Assembly (NCBI RefSeq): GCF_051401765.1 | Contig: NW_027480423.1 | Coordinates: forward strand, 5,766,001-5,830,000 | From: Calliopsis andreniformis | Lineage: Eukaryota > Arthropoda > Insecta > Hymenoptera > Andrenidae | DNA: 64,000 nt | Direction: 5' to 3' | Shown: positions 13,667 through 27,711 of the stretch, one piece after another | How the letters are laid out: every line of letters starts with the position of its first letter | How positions within the stretch are numbered: the first letter of the stretch is position 1 | The notes under the pieces: model-generated | What the model was told of the DNA's origin: nothing | The model's input: only the letters and a program-made list of their open reading frames with translations | Database searches by the model: none | Made by a program: the position numbers and the translations under genes

Positions 13667-16600
13667 GGGCGTTGCTCCTACAGATCGAATAGTTAGGGCC
13701 TTAGAAGTCAACGCCGGAAGCATAAAGTGCAATAAAAATACAACAGTTTTTCCATCGTATAACAGGAATAAACTGCAAACAGTGTGAAAGTACTGGTCAT
13801 TTCTACGTTCCGGGTAACCTAGGCTCCACTCTAGGGCGTTGTTCCACCAGATCGAACAGCTAGGGCCTAAGAAGGCAACGCCAGAAGCATAAAATACAAT
13901 ATAAATATAACAGTTTTTCGATCGTATAGAACGAATAAAAGCACCCAGTGTGAAAGTTATTGTCATTTCTACATTCCGCGCAACCTAGGCTTCACCTTAG
14001 GGCGTTGCTCCAACAGATTGAATAGTTAGGACCTTAGAAGTCAATGCCCGAAGCATAAAATGCAATAAAAATACAACAGTTTTTCCATCATATAGCAGGA
14101 ATAATTGCAACCAGCTTGAAAGTGATGGTCATTTCTACGTTTCGGGCAACCTAGGCTTCACTCTAGGGCGTTGCTCCACCAGATCGAATAGTTAGGGCCT
14201 TAGAAGTCAATGCCCGAAGCATAAAATGCAATAAAAATACAACAGTTTTTCCATCATATAGCAGGAATAATTGCAACCAGTGCGAAAGTAATGGTCATTT
14301 CTACGTTCCGCGCAACGTAGGCCTCACTCTAGGGCGTTGTTTTCACCAGATCGAACACTTAGGGCCTAAGAAGGCACCGCCAGAATCATAAAATACAGTA
14401 TAAATATAACAGTTTTTCCATCGTATAAAACGAATAATTGCTACCGGTGTGAAAGTTATTTCCATTTCTACGATCCGGGCAACCTAGGCTTCACCCGAGG
14501 TCGTTCTTCCACCAGATGGAACAGTTAGGGCATAAGAAGTCAACGCCAGAAGCATAAAATACGATATAAGTACAACAGTTTTTCCATCGTATAAAATGTA
14601 TAATTGCAATCATTGCGAAAGTAATGGTCATTTCTACGTTTCGGGCAACATAGGCGTCACTCTAATGCGTTGCTCCACCACATCGAATAGCTACGGCCTT
14701 AGACGTCAACGACAGAAGCATAAAATACAATATAAATACAACAGTTTTGCCATCATATAAAACGAATAATTGCAACCAGTATGAAAGCTACGGTCATTTC
14801 TCCTTTAGGGGCAACCTAGGCTACACACTAGGGCGTTGCTCCTACAGATTGAATGGTTAGGGCCTTAGAAGTCAATGCCCGAAGCATAAAATGCAATAAA
14901 AATACAACAGTTTTTCCATCATATAACAGGAATATTTGCAACCAGTTGGAAAGTGATGGTAATTGCTACGTTCATGGCAACTAAGGCTTCACTCTAGGGC
15001 GTTGCTCCACCAGATCGAATAGTTAGGGCCTAAGAAGTGAACGCCAGCAGCATAAAATACAATATAAATACAACAGTTCTTCCATCATATAAAACGAATA
15101 ATTGCAACCAGTATGAAGGTTATGATCATTTCTACGTTCCGGGCAACCCAGGCTTCACTCTATGGCGTTCTTCCACCACATCGAATAGCTACGGCCTCAG
15201 AAGTCAACGCCTGACGCATAAAACACAATAAAAATACAACAGTCTTTCCTCCCTATAACAGGAATAATTGCAACCAGTTTGAAAGTGATGGTCATTTCTA
15301 CGTTCCGGGCAACCTAGGCTTCACTTTAGGGCGTTGCTCCACCGGATCGAATAGTTAGTGCCTTAGAAGTCAACGCCAGAAGCATAAAATACAATATAAA
15401 CACAACAGTTTTTCCATCGTTTAAAACGAATAATTGCTACCAGTATGGAAGTGATGGTCATTTCTACTTTCCGGGAAACCTAGGCTTGACTCTAGGGCGT
15501 TGCTCCACCAGATCGAATAGTTAGTGCCTTAGAAGTCAACGACAGAAGCATTAAATACAATAAAGATGGAACTGCTTTTCCATCGTATAAAACGAATAAT
15601 TGCAACCAGTGTGAAAGTTATTGTCATTTCTACTTTCCGGGAAACCTAGGCTTGACTCTAGGGCGTTGCTCCAACAGATTGAATAGTTAGGGCCAAAGAA
15701 GTCAACGCCAGAAGCATAAGATACAATATAAATATAACAGTTTTTCCATCGTATAGAACGAATAATAGCAACCAGTCTGAAAGTTATGGTCACTTCTACG
15801 TTCCGGGCAACCTAGGCTACACCCTAGGGCGTTGCTCCAACAGATTGAATAGTTAGGGCCTTAGAAGTCAATGCCCGAAGCATAAAATGCAATAAAAATA
15901 CTACAGTTTTTCCATCATATAAACGGAATAATTGCAACCAGTTTGAAAGTGATGGTCATTTCTACGTTCCGGGCAACATCGGCTTCACTCTAGGGCGTTG
16001 CTCCACCAGATCGAATAGTTAGTGCCTTAGAAGTCAACGCCAGAAGCATAAAATACAATATAAATACAACAGTTTTTCCATCGTATAAAACGAATAATTG
16101 CAACCAGTATGAAAGTTAACGTCATTTCTACTTTCCGGGCAACACAGGCTTCACCCTAGGGCGTTGCTCCTACAGATTGAATAGTTAGGGCCTTAGAAGT
16201 CAATGCCCGAAACATAAAATGCAATAAAAATACAACAGCTTTTCCATCATATAACAGGAATATTTGCAACCAGTTCGAAAGTGATGGTAATTGCTACGTT
16301 CCGGGCAACTGAGGCTTCACTCTAGGGCGTTGCTCCACCAGATCGAATAGTTAGTGCCTTAGAACTCAACGCCAGAAGCATAAGATACAATATAAATACA
16401 ACAGTTTTTCCATCGTATAAAAGGATTAATTGCAACCAGTTTGAAAGTGATGGTCATTTCTACGTTCCGGGCAACCTAGGCTTCACTCTAGGGCGTTGCT
16501 CCGCCAGATCGAATAGTTAGTGCCTTAGAAGTCAACGCCAGAAGCATAAAATACAATATAAACACAACAGTTTTTCCATCGTATAAGACAAATAATTGCT

Positions 16601-19600
16601 ACCAGTATGGAAGTGATGGTCATTTCTACGTTCCGGGCAACCTAGGCCTCACTCTAGGGCGTCGTTCCACCATATTGAATAGTTAGGGCCTAAGAAATCA
16701 ACGCCAGAAACATAAAATACAATATAAATATAACAGTTTTTCCATCGTATAAAACGAATAATTTCAACCAGTGTGATTGTTATGGTCATTTCTACATTCC
16801 GAGCAACCTAGGCTTCACTCTAGGGCGTTGATCCACCAGATAGAATAGTTAGGGCATCAGAAGTCAACGCCAGAAGCATAAAATTCAATAAAGGTGCAAC
16901 AGTTTTTCCATCGTATAGCAGGAATAACTGCAAACAGTGTGAAAGTACTGGTCATTTCTACGTTCCGGGTAACCTAGGCTTCACTCTAGGGCGTTGTTCC
17001 ATCAGAGCGAGTAGTTAGGGCCTAAGAAGGCAACGCCAGAAGCATAAAATACAATATAAATACAACAGTTTTTCCATCTTATAATACGAATAATTGCAAC
17101 CAGTATGAAAGTTAACGTCATTTCTACTTTCCGGGTAACCTAGGCTTCACCCTAGGGCGTTGCTCCAACAGATTGAATAGCTAGGGCCTTAGAAGTCAAC
17201 GCCCGAAGCATAAAATACAATATAAATACAACAGTTTTTCCATCATATAACAGGAATAATTGCAACCAGTTTGAAAGTGATGGTCATTTCTCCGTTCCGG
17301 GCAACCTTAGCTTCACTCTATTGCGTTGTTCCACCAGATCGAATAGTTAGGGGCTAAGAAGTCAACGCCAGAAGCATAAGATTCAATAAAGGTGCAACAG
17401 TTTTTCCATCGTATAGCAGGAATAACTGCAAACAGTGTGAAAGTACTGGCCATTTCTACGTTCCGGGTAACCTAGGCTTCACTCTAGGGCGTTGTTCCAT
17501 CAGAGCGAGTAGTTAGGGCCTAAGAAGGCAACGCCAGAAGCATAAAATACAATATAAATACAACAGTTTTTCCATCTTATAATACGAATAATTGCAACCA
17601 GTATGAAAGTTAACGTCATTTCTACTTTCCGGGTAACCTAGGCTTCACCCTAGGGCGTTGCTCCAACTGATTGGATAGCTAGGGCCTTAGAAGTCAACGC
17701 CCGAAGCATAAAATACAATATAAATACAACAGTTTTTCCAACGTATAAAACGAATAATTGCAACCAGTATTAAAGTTATGGTCATTTCTACGTTCCGGGC
17801 AACCTAGGCTTCACTCTATGGCGTTCTTCCACTACATCGAATAGCAACGGCCTCAGAAGTCAACGCCTGAAGCATAAAATACAATAAAAATACAACAGTC
17901 TTTCCATCTTATAAAACGAATAATTGCTACCGGTGTGAAAGTTATGGTCATTTCTACGTTCCGGGCAACCTAGGCGTCACTCTAGTGCGTTGCTCCACCA
18001 CATCTAATAGCTACGGTCTTAGACGTCAACGACAGAAGCATAAAATTCAATAAAGATGCAACAGCTTTTCCTACGTATAAGACGAATAATTGCAACCAGT
18101 GTGAAAGTTATTGTCATTTCTACTTTCCGGGCAACCTAGGCTGCACCCTAGGGCGTTGCTCCAACAGATTGAATAGTTAGGACCTTAGAAGTCAATGCCC
18201 GAAGCATAAAATGCAATAAAAATACAACAGTTTTTCCATTGTATAGCATGACTAATTGCAACCAGTGCGAAAGTAAAGATCATTTCGACGTTTCGGGCAT
18301 CCTAGACTTAACTCTGAGGCGTTGCTCCACCAGGTCGAAGAGTTAGGGTCTAAGAAGTCAACATCGGAAGCATAAAATACAATATAAACGCAACAGCTTT
18401 TCCAACGTAGAAAACGAATAATTGCAACCTGTGTGAAGGTTATGGTCATATCTACGTTCCGGGTACCTTGGCTTCACTGTAGGGTGTTGTTCCACCAGAT
18501 CGAATAGGTAGGGCCATAGAAGTCTACGCCCGAAGCATAAAATACAATAAATATACGAGAGTTTTTCCATCCTATATCAGGAATAATAGCAACCAGTGTG
18601 AAAGTGATGGACATTTCTACGTGCCGGGCAACGTAGGCTTCACTCCAGGGCGTTGTTCCTCCAGATCGAACACTTAGGGCCTAAGAAGGCACCGCCAGAA
18701 GCATAAAGTACATTATAAATATAACAGTTTTTCCATCGTATAAAACGAATAATAGCAATCAGTGTGAAAGTTATGGTTATTTCTAAGTTCCGGGCAACCT
18801 AGACTTCACCCTAGGGCGTTGGTCCAACAGATTGAATAGTTAGGGCCTTAGAAGTCAACGCCCGAAGCATCAAATGCAATAAAAATGCAACAGTTTTTCC
18901 ATCGTATAAAAGGATTAATTGCAACCAGTTTGAAAGTGGTGGTCATTTCTACGTTCCGGGCAACCTAGGCTTCACTCTGGGGCGTTGTTCCACCAGATCG
19001 AATAGTTAGGGCCTAAGAAGTGAACGCCAGAAGCATAAAATACAATATAAATACAACAGTTTTTCCATCATATAAAACGAGTAATTGCAACCAGTATGAA
19101 AGTTGTGGTCATTTCTACTTTCCGGGCCACCTCGGCTTCACTCTAGGGCGTTGCTCCACCAGATCGAATAGTTACGGCCTTAGAAGTCAACGCCAGAAGC
19201 ATAAAATACAATAAAGATGCAACTGTTTTTCCATCGTATAACAGGAATAATTGAAACAAGCGTGAAGGTAATGGTCATTTCTACGTTCCGGGCAACCTAG
19301 GCTTCACCCTACGGCGTTGTTCCACCAGATCGAATAGTTAGGGCCTAAGAAGTGAATGCCAGATGCATAAAATACAATATAAATACAACAGTTTTTTCAT
19401 CGTATAAAACGAATAATTGCAACCAGTGTGAAAGTTATGGTCATTTCTACGTTCCGGGCTACCTAGGCTTCACCCTAGGGCGTAGCTCCCACAGATTGAA
19501 TAGTTAGATCCTTAGAAGTCGACGCCAGAAGCATAAAATACAATAAAGATGCAACTGTTTTTCCATCGTATAACAGGAATAATTGCAACAAGCGTGAAGG

Positions 19601-22600
19601 TAATGGTCATTTCTACGTTCCGGGCAACCTAGGCTTCACCCTGCGGCGTTGTTCCGCCAGATTGAATAGTTAGGGCCTAAGAAGTGAACGCCAGAAGCAT
19701 AAAATACAATATAAATACAACAGTTTTTTCATCGTATAAAACGAGTAATTGCAACCAGTATGAAAGTTATGGTCATTTCTACTTTCCGGGCAACCTAGGC
19801 TTCACCCTAGGGCGTAGCTCCCACAGATTGAATAGTTAGGGCCTTAGAACTCAATGCCCGAAGCATAAAATGCAATAAAAATACAACAGTCTTTCCATCC
19901 TATAACAGGAATAATTGCAACCCGTGTGAAAGTTATGGTCATTTCTACGTTCCGCGCAACCAGGGCTTTACTCTAGGGCGTTGTTCCACCAGATTGGAAT
20001 AGTTAGGGCCTAAGAAGTTTACGCCAGAAGCATAAAATACTATATAAATACAACAGCTTTTCCATCGTATAAAACAAATAATTGCAACCAGTGTAAAAGT
20101 TATGGTCATTTCTACGTTGCGGGCAACCTAGGCTTCACCCTAGGCCGTTGTTCCACCAGATCGAATAGTTAGGTCCTAAGAAGTGAACGCCAGAAGCATA
20201 AAATGCAATAAAAATACAACAGTTTTTTCATCGTATAAAACGAGTAATTGCAACCAGTATGAAAGTTATGGTTATTTCTACTTTCCGGGCAACCTAGGCT
20301 TCACCGTAGGGCATAGCTCCCACAGATTGAATAGTTAGGGCCTTAGAACTCAATGCCCGAAGCATAAAATGCAATAAAAATACAACAGTCTAACCATCCT
20401 ATAACAGGAATAATTGCGACCCGTGTGAAAGTGATGGCCATTTCTACGTTCCAGGCAACCTAGGCTTCACTCTAGGGCGTTGTTCCACAAGATCGAATAG
20501 TTAGGGCCTAAGTAGTCAACGCCAGAAGCATAAAATACAATATAAATAGAACAGTTTTTCCATTGTATGAAACGAATAATTGCTACCAGTGTGAAAGTTA
20601 TGGTCATTTCTACGTTCCGCGCAACCTGGGCTTTACTCTGGGGCGTTGTTCCACCAGATTGGAATAGTTAGGGCCTAAGAAGTTTACGCCAGAAGCATAA
20701 AATGCTATATAAATACAACAGTTTTTCCATCGTATAGCAGGAATAATTTGCAACCAGTGTGATAGTAGTGGTCATTTCTACGTTCCGGGCAACCCAGGTT
20801 TCACTCCAGGGCGTTGCTCCACCAGATCGAATAGTTACGGCCTAAGAAGTCAACGCCAGAAGCATAAAATACGATGAAGATGCAACAGTTTTTCCATCGT
20901 ATAAAATGAATGATTGCAGACATTGTGAAAGTAATGGTCATTTCTACGTTCCTGGCCACCTACGCGTCACTCTAGGGCGTTGCTGCTCCACATCTGATAG
21001 CTACGGCCTTAGAAGTTAACGCCGGAAGTATAAGATACAATATAAATACAACAGCTTTGCCATCGTATAAAATGAATAGTTGCAAACAGTGTGAAGGTAA
21101 TGGTCATTTCTACTTTCCGGGCAACCTAGGCGTCATCCTAGGGCGTTCCTGCACCACATCTAATAGCTACGGCCTTAGAAGTCAACGCCAGAAGCATAAA
21201 ATACAATATAAATACAACGGCTTTCCCATCGTATAAAACGAATAATTGCAACCTGTGTGATGGTTATGGACATATCTACGTTCCGGGCAACCTAGGCTTC
21301 ACCGTAGGGCGTTGCTCCACCAAATCGGATAGTTAGGGCCTTAGAATTCAACGCCAGAAGGATAAAATACAATATAAGTACAACAGTTTTTCCATTGTAT
21401 AAAATGAATAATTGCAGACATTGTGAAAGTAATGGTCATTTCTACGTTCCGGTCAACCTGGGCGTCACTCTAGGGCGTTGCTCCACCACATCTAACAGCT
21501 ACGGCCTTAGAAGTCAACGCCAGAGGCATAAAATACGATATAAATACAACAGCTTTTCCATCGTATAAAACGAATAATTGCAACCAGTGTGAAAGTAATG
21601 GTCATTTCTACGTTCCGGGCAACCTAGGTTTCACTCCAGGGCGTTGCTCCACCAGTTCGCATAGTTAGATCATAAGAAGTCAACGCCAGAAGCATAAAAT
21701 ACGATATAAATACAACAGCTTTTCCATCGTATAAAACGAATAATTGCAACCAGTGTCAAAGTAATGGTCATTTCTACGTTCCGAGCAAGCTAGGAGTCAC
21801 TCTAGGTCGTTGCTCCACCAGATCGAATAGCTAGGGACTTAGAATTCATCGCTAAAAGCATAAAATACAATTAAAATACAACAGCTTTTCCATTGTTTTA
21901 CAGGAATAACTGCAACCAGTGTGAATGTACTGGTCATTTCTACGTTCCGGATAACCTAGGCTTCACTCTAGGGCGTTGTTCCACCAGATCGAACAGTTAG
22001 GGCCTAAGAAGTCAACGGCAGAAGCATAAAATACAATATAAATACAACAGCTTTGGCATCGTACAAAATGAATAGTTGCAAACAGTGTGAAGGTAATGGT
22101 CATTTCTACGTTCCGGGAAACCTAGGTTTCACTCTAGGGCGTTGCTCCACCAGGACGAATAGTTAGGGCCTAAGAAGTCAACGCCAGAAGCATAAAATAC
22201 GATATAAATACAACAGCTTTTACATCGTATAAAACGAATAATTGCAACCAGTGTGAGAGTTCTGGTCATTTCGACGTTCCGGGCAGCCTAGGCTTCACTC
22301 CAGGGTGTTGCTCCACCAGATCGAATAGTTAGGGCCTTAGAAGTCAACGCCAGGAGCATAAGATACAATAAAAATACAACAGTCTTTTCATCGTATTACA
22401 CGAATAATTGCAATAAGCGTGAAAGTAATGATCATTTCGGCGTTTCGGGCACCCTAGACTTAACACTGAGGCATTGCTCCTCCAGATCGAATAGCTGGGG
22501 CCTAAGAAGTCAAGGCCAGAAGCATAAAATACAATATAAATACAACAGCTTTGGCATCGAATAAATTAATAATTGCAAACAGTGTGAAAGATATGGTCAT

Positions 22601-22830
22601 TTCTACGTTCTGGCCAACCTAGGCTTCATTCTAGGGCGTTGGTCCACCAGATCAAACAGTTAGGGCCTTAGAAGTCAACGCCCGAAACATAAAATACAAA
22701 ATAAATCGAACAGGTTTTCCATTGTATAAAACGAGTAATTGCTACCAGTGTGAAAGTTATGGTCATTTCTACGTTCCGGGCAACCTAGGCTTCACCCTAG
22801 GGCGTTGCTCCTACAGATCGAATAGTTAGG
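13667..22830 (+). repeat. Copy B of the higher-order unit, shortened by 15 monomers
   Basis: It is collinear with copy A at offset 11,625-11,626 up to about 21052, then at 9,299 (one 14-mer fewer), then at 9,133 after one more monomer is lost near 22075-22085. The offset steps are exactly 2,327 and 166 bp. Differences from A are sparse: for example an extra T in 'GTTGTTTTCACC' near 14340 and GGGCATAG for GGGCGTAG near 20311. Homology to the unit start ends near 22830, where the next block begins. Confidence 0.9.
18726..21052 (+). repeat. Single 14-monomer unit in copy B
   Basis: Matches 7100-9426 at offset 11,626, with the same three 1-bp insertions. One visible substitution (GGGCATAGCTCCC near 20311) is absent from both copies in A. 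Confidence 0.9.
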
Positions 22831-25800
22831 GCCTAAGAAGTCAACGCCCGAAGCATAAAATGCAATAAAAATACAACAGTTTTTCCATCATATAACAGGA
22901 ATAATTGCAACCAGTTTGAAAGTGATGGTCATTTCTACGTTCCGGGCAACCTAGGCTTCACTCTAGGGCGTTGCTCCACCAGATCGAACGGCTAGGGCCT
23001 TAGAAGTCAACGCCCGAAGCATAAAATACAAAATAAATAGTACAGTTTTTCAATCGTATAAAACGAATAATTTCTACCAGTGTGGAAGTTATGGGCATTT
23101 CTACTTTCCGGACAACCTAGGCTTCACCCTAGGGCGTTGTTCCACCAGATGGAATAGTTAGGGCCCAAGAAGTCAACGCCAGAAGCATAAAACACGATAT
23201 AAATACAACAGTTTTTCCATCGTATAAAACGAATAATCGCAACCAGTATGAAAGTTATGGTCATTTCTACTTTCCGAGCAACCTAGGCTTCACCCTAGGG
23301 AGTTGCACCACCAGATCGAATAGTTAGGGCCTTAGAAGTCAACGCCCGAAGCATAAAATACAAAATATATAGAACAGTTTTTCCATCGTATAAAACGAAT
23401 AGTTGCTACCGGTGTGAAAGTTATGGTCATTTCTACGTTCCGGGCAACCTACGTTTCACTCCAGGGCGTTGCTCCACCAGTGCGCATATTTAGATCATAA
23501 CAAGTCAACGCCAGAAGCATAAAATACGATATAAATACAACAGTTTTTCCATCGTATAAAATGAATAATTGCAACCAGTGTGAAAGTTATGGTCATTTCT
23601 ACATTCCGATCAACCTAGGCTTCACTCTAGGGCGTTGCTCCACCTGATCGAATAGTTAGGGCCTTACAAGTCAACGCCAGAAGCAGAAAATACAATAAAG
23701 ATGCAACAGTTTTTCCATCGTATAACAGGAATAATTGCAACCAGTGTGAAGGTAATGGTATGTTCTACGTTCCGGGCAGCCTATGCTCCACTCTAGGGCG
23801 GTGCTCTACCAGATTGGATAGTTAGGGCGTAAGAAGTCAACGCCAGAAGCATAAAAGACAATATAAATACAACAGCTTTTCCATCGTATATAATGTATAT
23901 TTGCAAACAGTGTGAAAGTAATGGTCATTTCTACGTTCCGGCTAACCTAGGCTTCACTCTAGGGCGTTGCTCCACCAGACGGAATAGTTACGGCCTTAGA
24001 AGTCAGCGCCAGAAGCATAAAATACAATAAATATGCAACAGTTTTTCCATCGTTTAACAGGAATAACTGCAACCAGTGTGAATGTACTGGTCATTTCTAC
24101 GTTCCGGATAACCTAGGTTTCACTCTAGGGCGTTGCTCTACCAGATCGAATAGCTAGGGACTTAGAATTCAACGCCAGAAGGATAAAATACAATATAAGT
24201 ACAACAGTTATTCCATCGTATAAAATGAATAGTTGCAAACATTGTAAAAGTAATGGTCATTTCTACGTTCCGGGCAACCTAGGCGTCACTCTAGGGCGTT
24301 GCTCCACCACATCTAATAGCTACGGCCTTAGAAGTCAACGCCAGAGGCATAAAATACAATATAAATACAACAGTTTTTTCATCGTATAAAACGAATAATT
24401 GCAACCAGTATGAAAGTTATGGTCATTTCTACTTTCCGGGCAGCCTAGGATTCACCCTAGGGCGTAGCTCCCACAGATTGAATAGTTAGGGCCTTAGAAG
24501 TCAATGCCCGAAGCCTACAATGCAATAAAAATACTACAGTTTTTCCATCATATAACAGGAATAATTGCAACCAGTTTGAAAGTGATGGTCATGTCTACGT
24601 TCCGGGCAACCTAGGCTTCACCCTAGGGAGTTGTTCCACCAGATGGAATAGCTAGGGCCTAAGAAGTCAACGCCAGAAGCGTTAAAACACGATATAAATA
24701 CAACAGTTTTTCCATCGTATAAAACGAAGAATCGCAAGCAGTATGAATGTTATGGTCATTTCTACTTTCCGAGCAACCTAGGCTTCACCCTAGGGAGTTG
24801 CACCACCAGATTGAATAGTTAGGGCCTTAAAAGTCAATGCCCGAAGCATAAAATGCAATAAAGATGCAACAGTTTTTCCATCGTTATACAGGGATAACTG
24901 CAACCAGTGTGAATGTACTGGTCATTTCTACGTTCCGGATAACGTAGGCTTCACTCTAGGGCGTTGTTCCAGCAGATCGAACAGAAAGGGCCTAAGAAGT
25001 CAACGCCAGAAGTATAAAATACAATGTAAATATAACAGTTTTTCCATCGTATAAATCGAATGATAGCAACCAGTGTGAAAGTTATGGTCATTTCTACGTT
25101 CCGGGCAACCTAGGCTTCACTCTAGGGCGTTGCTCTACCAGATCGAATAGCTAGGGCCTTAGAAGTCAACGCCCGAAGCATAAAATGCAAAATAAATAAA
25201 ACAGTTTTTCCATCGTATAAAACGAGTAATTGCTACCAGTGTGAATGTACTGGTCATTTCTACGTTCCGGATAACCTAGGCTTCACTCTAGGGCGTTGTT
25301 CCAGCAGATCGAACAGTTAGGGCCTAAGAAGTCAACGCCAGAAGTATAAAATACAATATAAATACAACAGTTTTTCCATCGTATAAAACGAATAACTGCA
25401 ACCAGTATGAAACGTATGGTCATTTCTACGTTCCGGTCAACCTAGGCTTCACTCTATGGCGTTCTTGCACCACATCGAATAGCTACGGCCTCAGAAGTCA
25501 ACGCCTGAAGTATAAAATACAATAAAAATACAACAGTCTTTCCATCCTATAACAGGAATAATTGCAACCCGTCTGAAAGTTATGGTCATTTCTACGTTCC
25601 AGGCAACGTTGGCTTCACCCTAGGTCGTTGTTCCACCAGATGGAATAGTTGGGGCCTAAGAAGTCAACGCCAGAAGCATAAAATACAATATAAATACAAC
25701 AGATTTTGCATCGTATAAAACGAATAATTGCAACCAGTGTGAAAGTAATGGTCATTTCTACGTTCCGAGCAAGCTAGGCGTCACTCTAGGGCGTTGCTCC

Positions 25801-25960
25801 ACCAGATCGAATAGCTAGGGACTTAGAATTCATCGCTAAAAGCATAAAATACAAGTAAAATACAACAGTTTTTCCATTGTTTTACAGGAATAACTGCAAC
25901 CAGTGTGAATGTACTGGTCAGTTCTACGTTCCGGATAACCCAGGCTTCACTCTAGGGCGT

Positions 25961-27122
25961 TGTTCCGCCAGATCGAACAGTTAGGGCCTTAGAAGTCAAC
26001 GCCCGAAGCATAAAATACAAAATAAATAGTACAGTTTTTCAATCGTATAAAACGAATAATTTCTACCAGTGTGGAAGTTATGGGCATTTCTACTTTCCGG
26101 GCAACCTAGGCTTCACCCTAGGGAATTGTTCCACCAGATGGAATAGTTAGGGCCTAAGAAGTCAACGCCAGAAGCATAAAACACGATATAAATACAACAG
26201 TTTTTCCATCGTATAAAACGAATAATCGCAAGCAGTATGAAAGTTATGGTCATATCTACTTTCCGAGCAACCTAGGCTTCACCCTAGGGAGTTGCACCAC
26301 CAGATTGAATAGTTAGGGCCATAAAGGTCAATGCCCGAAGCATAAAATGCAATAAAAATACAACAGTTTTTCCATCGTATAACAGGAATAATTGCAACCA
26401 GTGTGAAAGTAATGGTCATTCCTACGTTCCGGGCAACCTAGGTTTCACTCCAGGGCGTTGCTCCACCAGATCGAATAGTTAGGTCATAAGAAGTCAACGC
26501 CAGAAGCATAAAATACGATATAAATACAACACCTTTTCAATCGTATAAAATGAATAGTTGCAAACATTGTAAAAGAAATGGTCATTTCTACGTTCCGGGA
26601 AACCTAGGCGTCACTCCAGGGCGTTGCTCCACCAGATCTAATAGCTACGGCCTTAGAAGTCAACGCCAGAGGCATAAAATACAATATAAATACAACAGCT
26701 TTTCCATCGTACAAAATGAATAATAGCAAACAGTGTGAAAGTAATTGTCATTTCTACGTTCCGGGCAACCTAGGCTTCACTCTAGGTCGTTGCTCCACCA
26801 GACCAAATAGCTAGCGACTTAGAATTAAACGCCAGAAGCATAGAATACAATAAAAATGCAACAGTTTTTCCATCGTATAACAGGAATAATTGCAACCAGT
26901 GTGAATGTAATGGTCATTTCTACGTTCCGGGCAACCTAGGTTTCACTCTAGGACGTTGCTCCACCAGGTCGAGTAGTTAGGGCCTAAGAAGTCAACGCCA
27001 GAAGCATAAAATACGATATAAATACAACAGCTTTTACATCGTATAAAACGAATAATTGCAACCAGTGTGGAAGTTATGGTCATTTCTACGTTCCGGGCAA
27101 CCTAGGCTTCACTCTAGGGCGT
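25961..27122 (+). repeat. 7-monomer (1,162-bp) tandem unit, first copy
   Basis: Matches 27123-27711 at offset 1,162 bp, exactly 7 x 166. The match ends at about 26550/27712, where 'AAAATGAATAGTTGC' in this copy faces 'AAAACGAATAATTGC' in the other. The full seven monomers are therefore not all retained in the second copy. Confidence 0.85.
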
Positions 27123-27711
27123 TGCTCCGCCAGATCGAACAGTTAGGGCCTTAGAAGTCAACGCCCGAAGCATAAAATACAAAATAAATAGTACAGTTTT
27201 TCAATCGTATAAAACGAATAATTTCTACCAGTGTGGAAGTTATGGGCATTTCTACTTTCCGGGCAACCTAGGCTTCACCCTAGGGAATTGTTCCACCAGA
27301 TGGAATAGTTAGGGCCTAAGAAGTCAACGCCAGAAGCATAAAACACGATATAAATACAACAGTTTTTCCATCGTATAAAACGAATAATCGCAAGCAGTAT
27401 GAAAGTTATGGTCATATCTACTTTCCGAGCAACCTAGGCTTCACCCTAGGGAGTTGCACCACCAGATTGAATAGTTAGGGCCATAAAGGTCAATGCCCGA
27501 AGCATAAAATGCAATAAAAATACAACAGTTTTTCCATCGTATAACAGGAATAATTGCAACCAGTGTGAAAGTAATGGTCATTCCTACGTTCCGGGCAACC
27601 TAGGTTTCACTCCAGGGCGTTGCTCCACCAGATCGAATAGTTAGGTCATAAGAAGTCAACGCCAGAAGCATAAAATACGATATAAATACAACACCTTTTC
27701 AATCGTATAAA
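27123..27711 (+). repeat. 7-monomer unit, partial second copy
   Basis: About 590 bp collinear with 25961-26549, including the 'AACACCTTTTCAATCG' variant and the 'GGGCCATAAAGGTCAATG' variant. Homology then switches to other monomers of the block. Confidence 0.82.
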
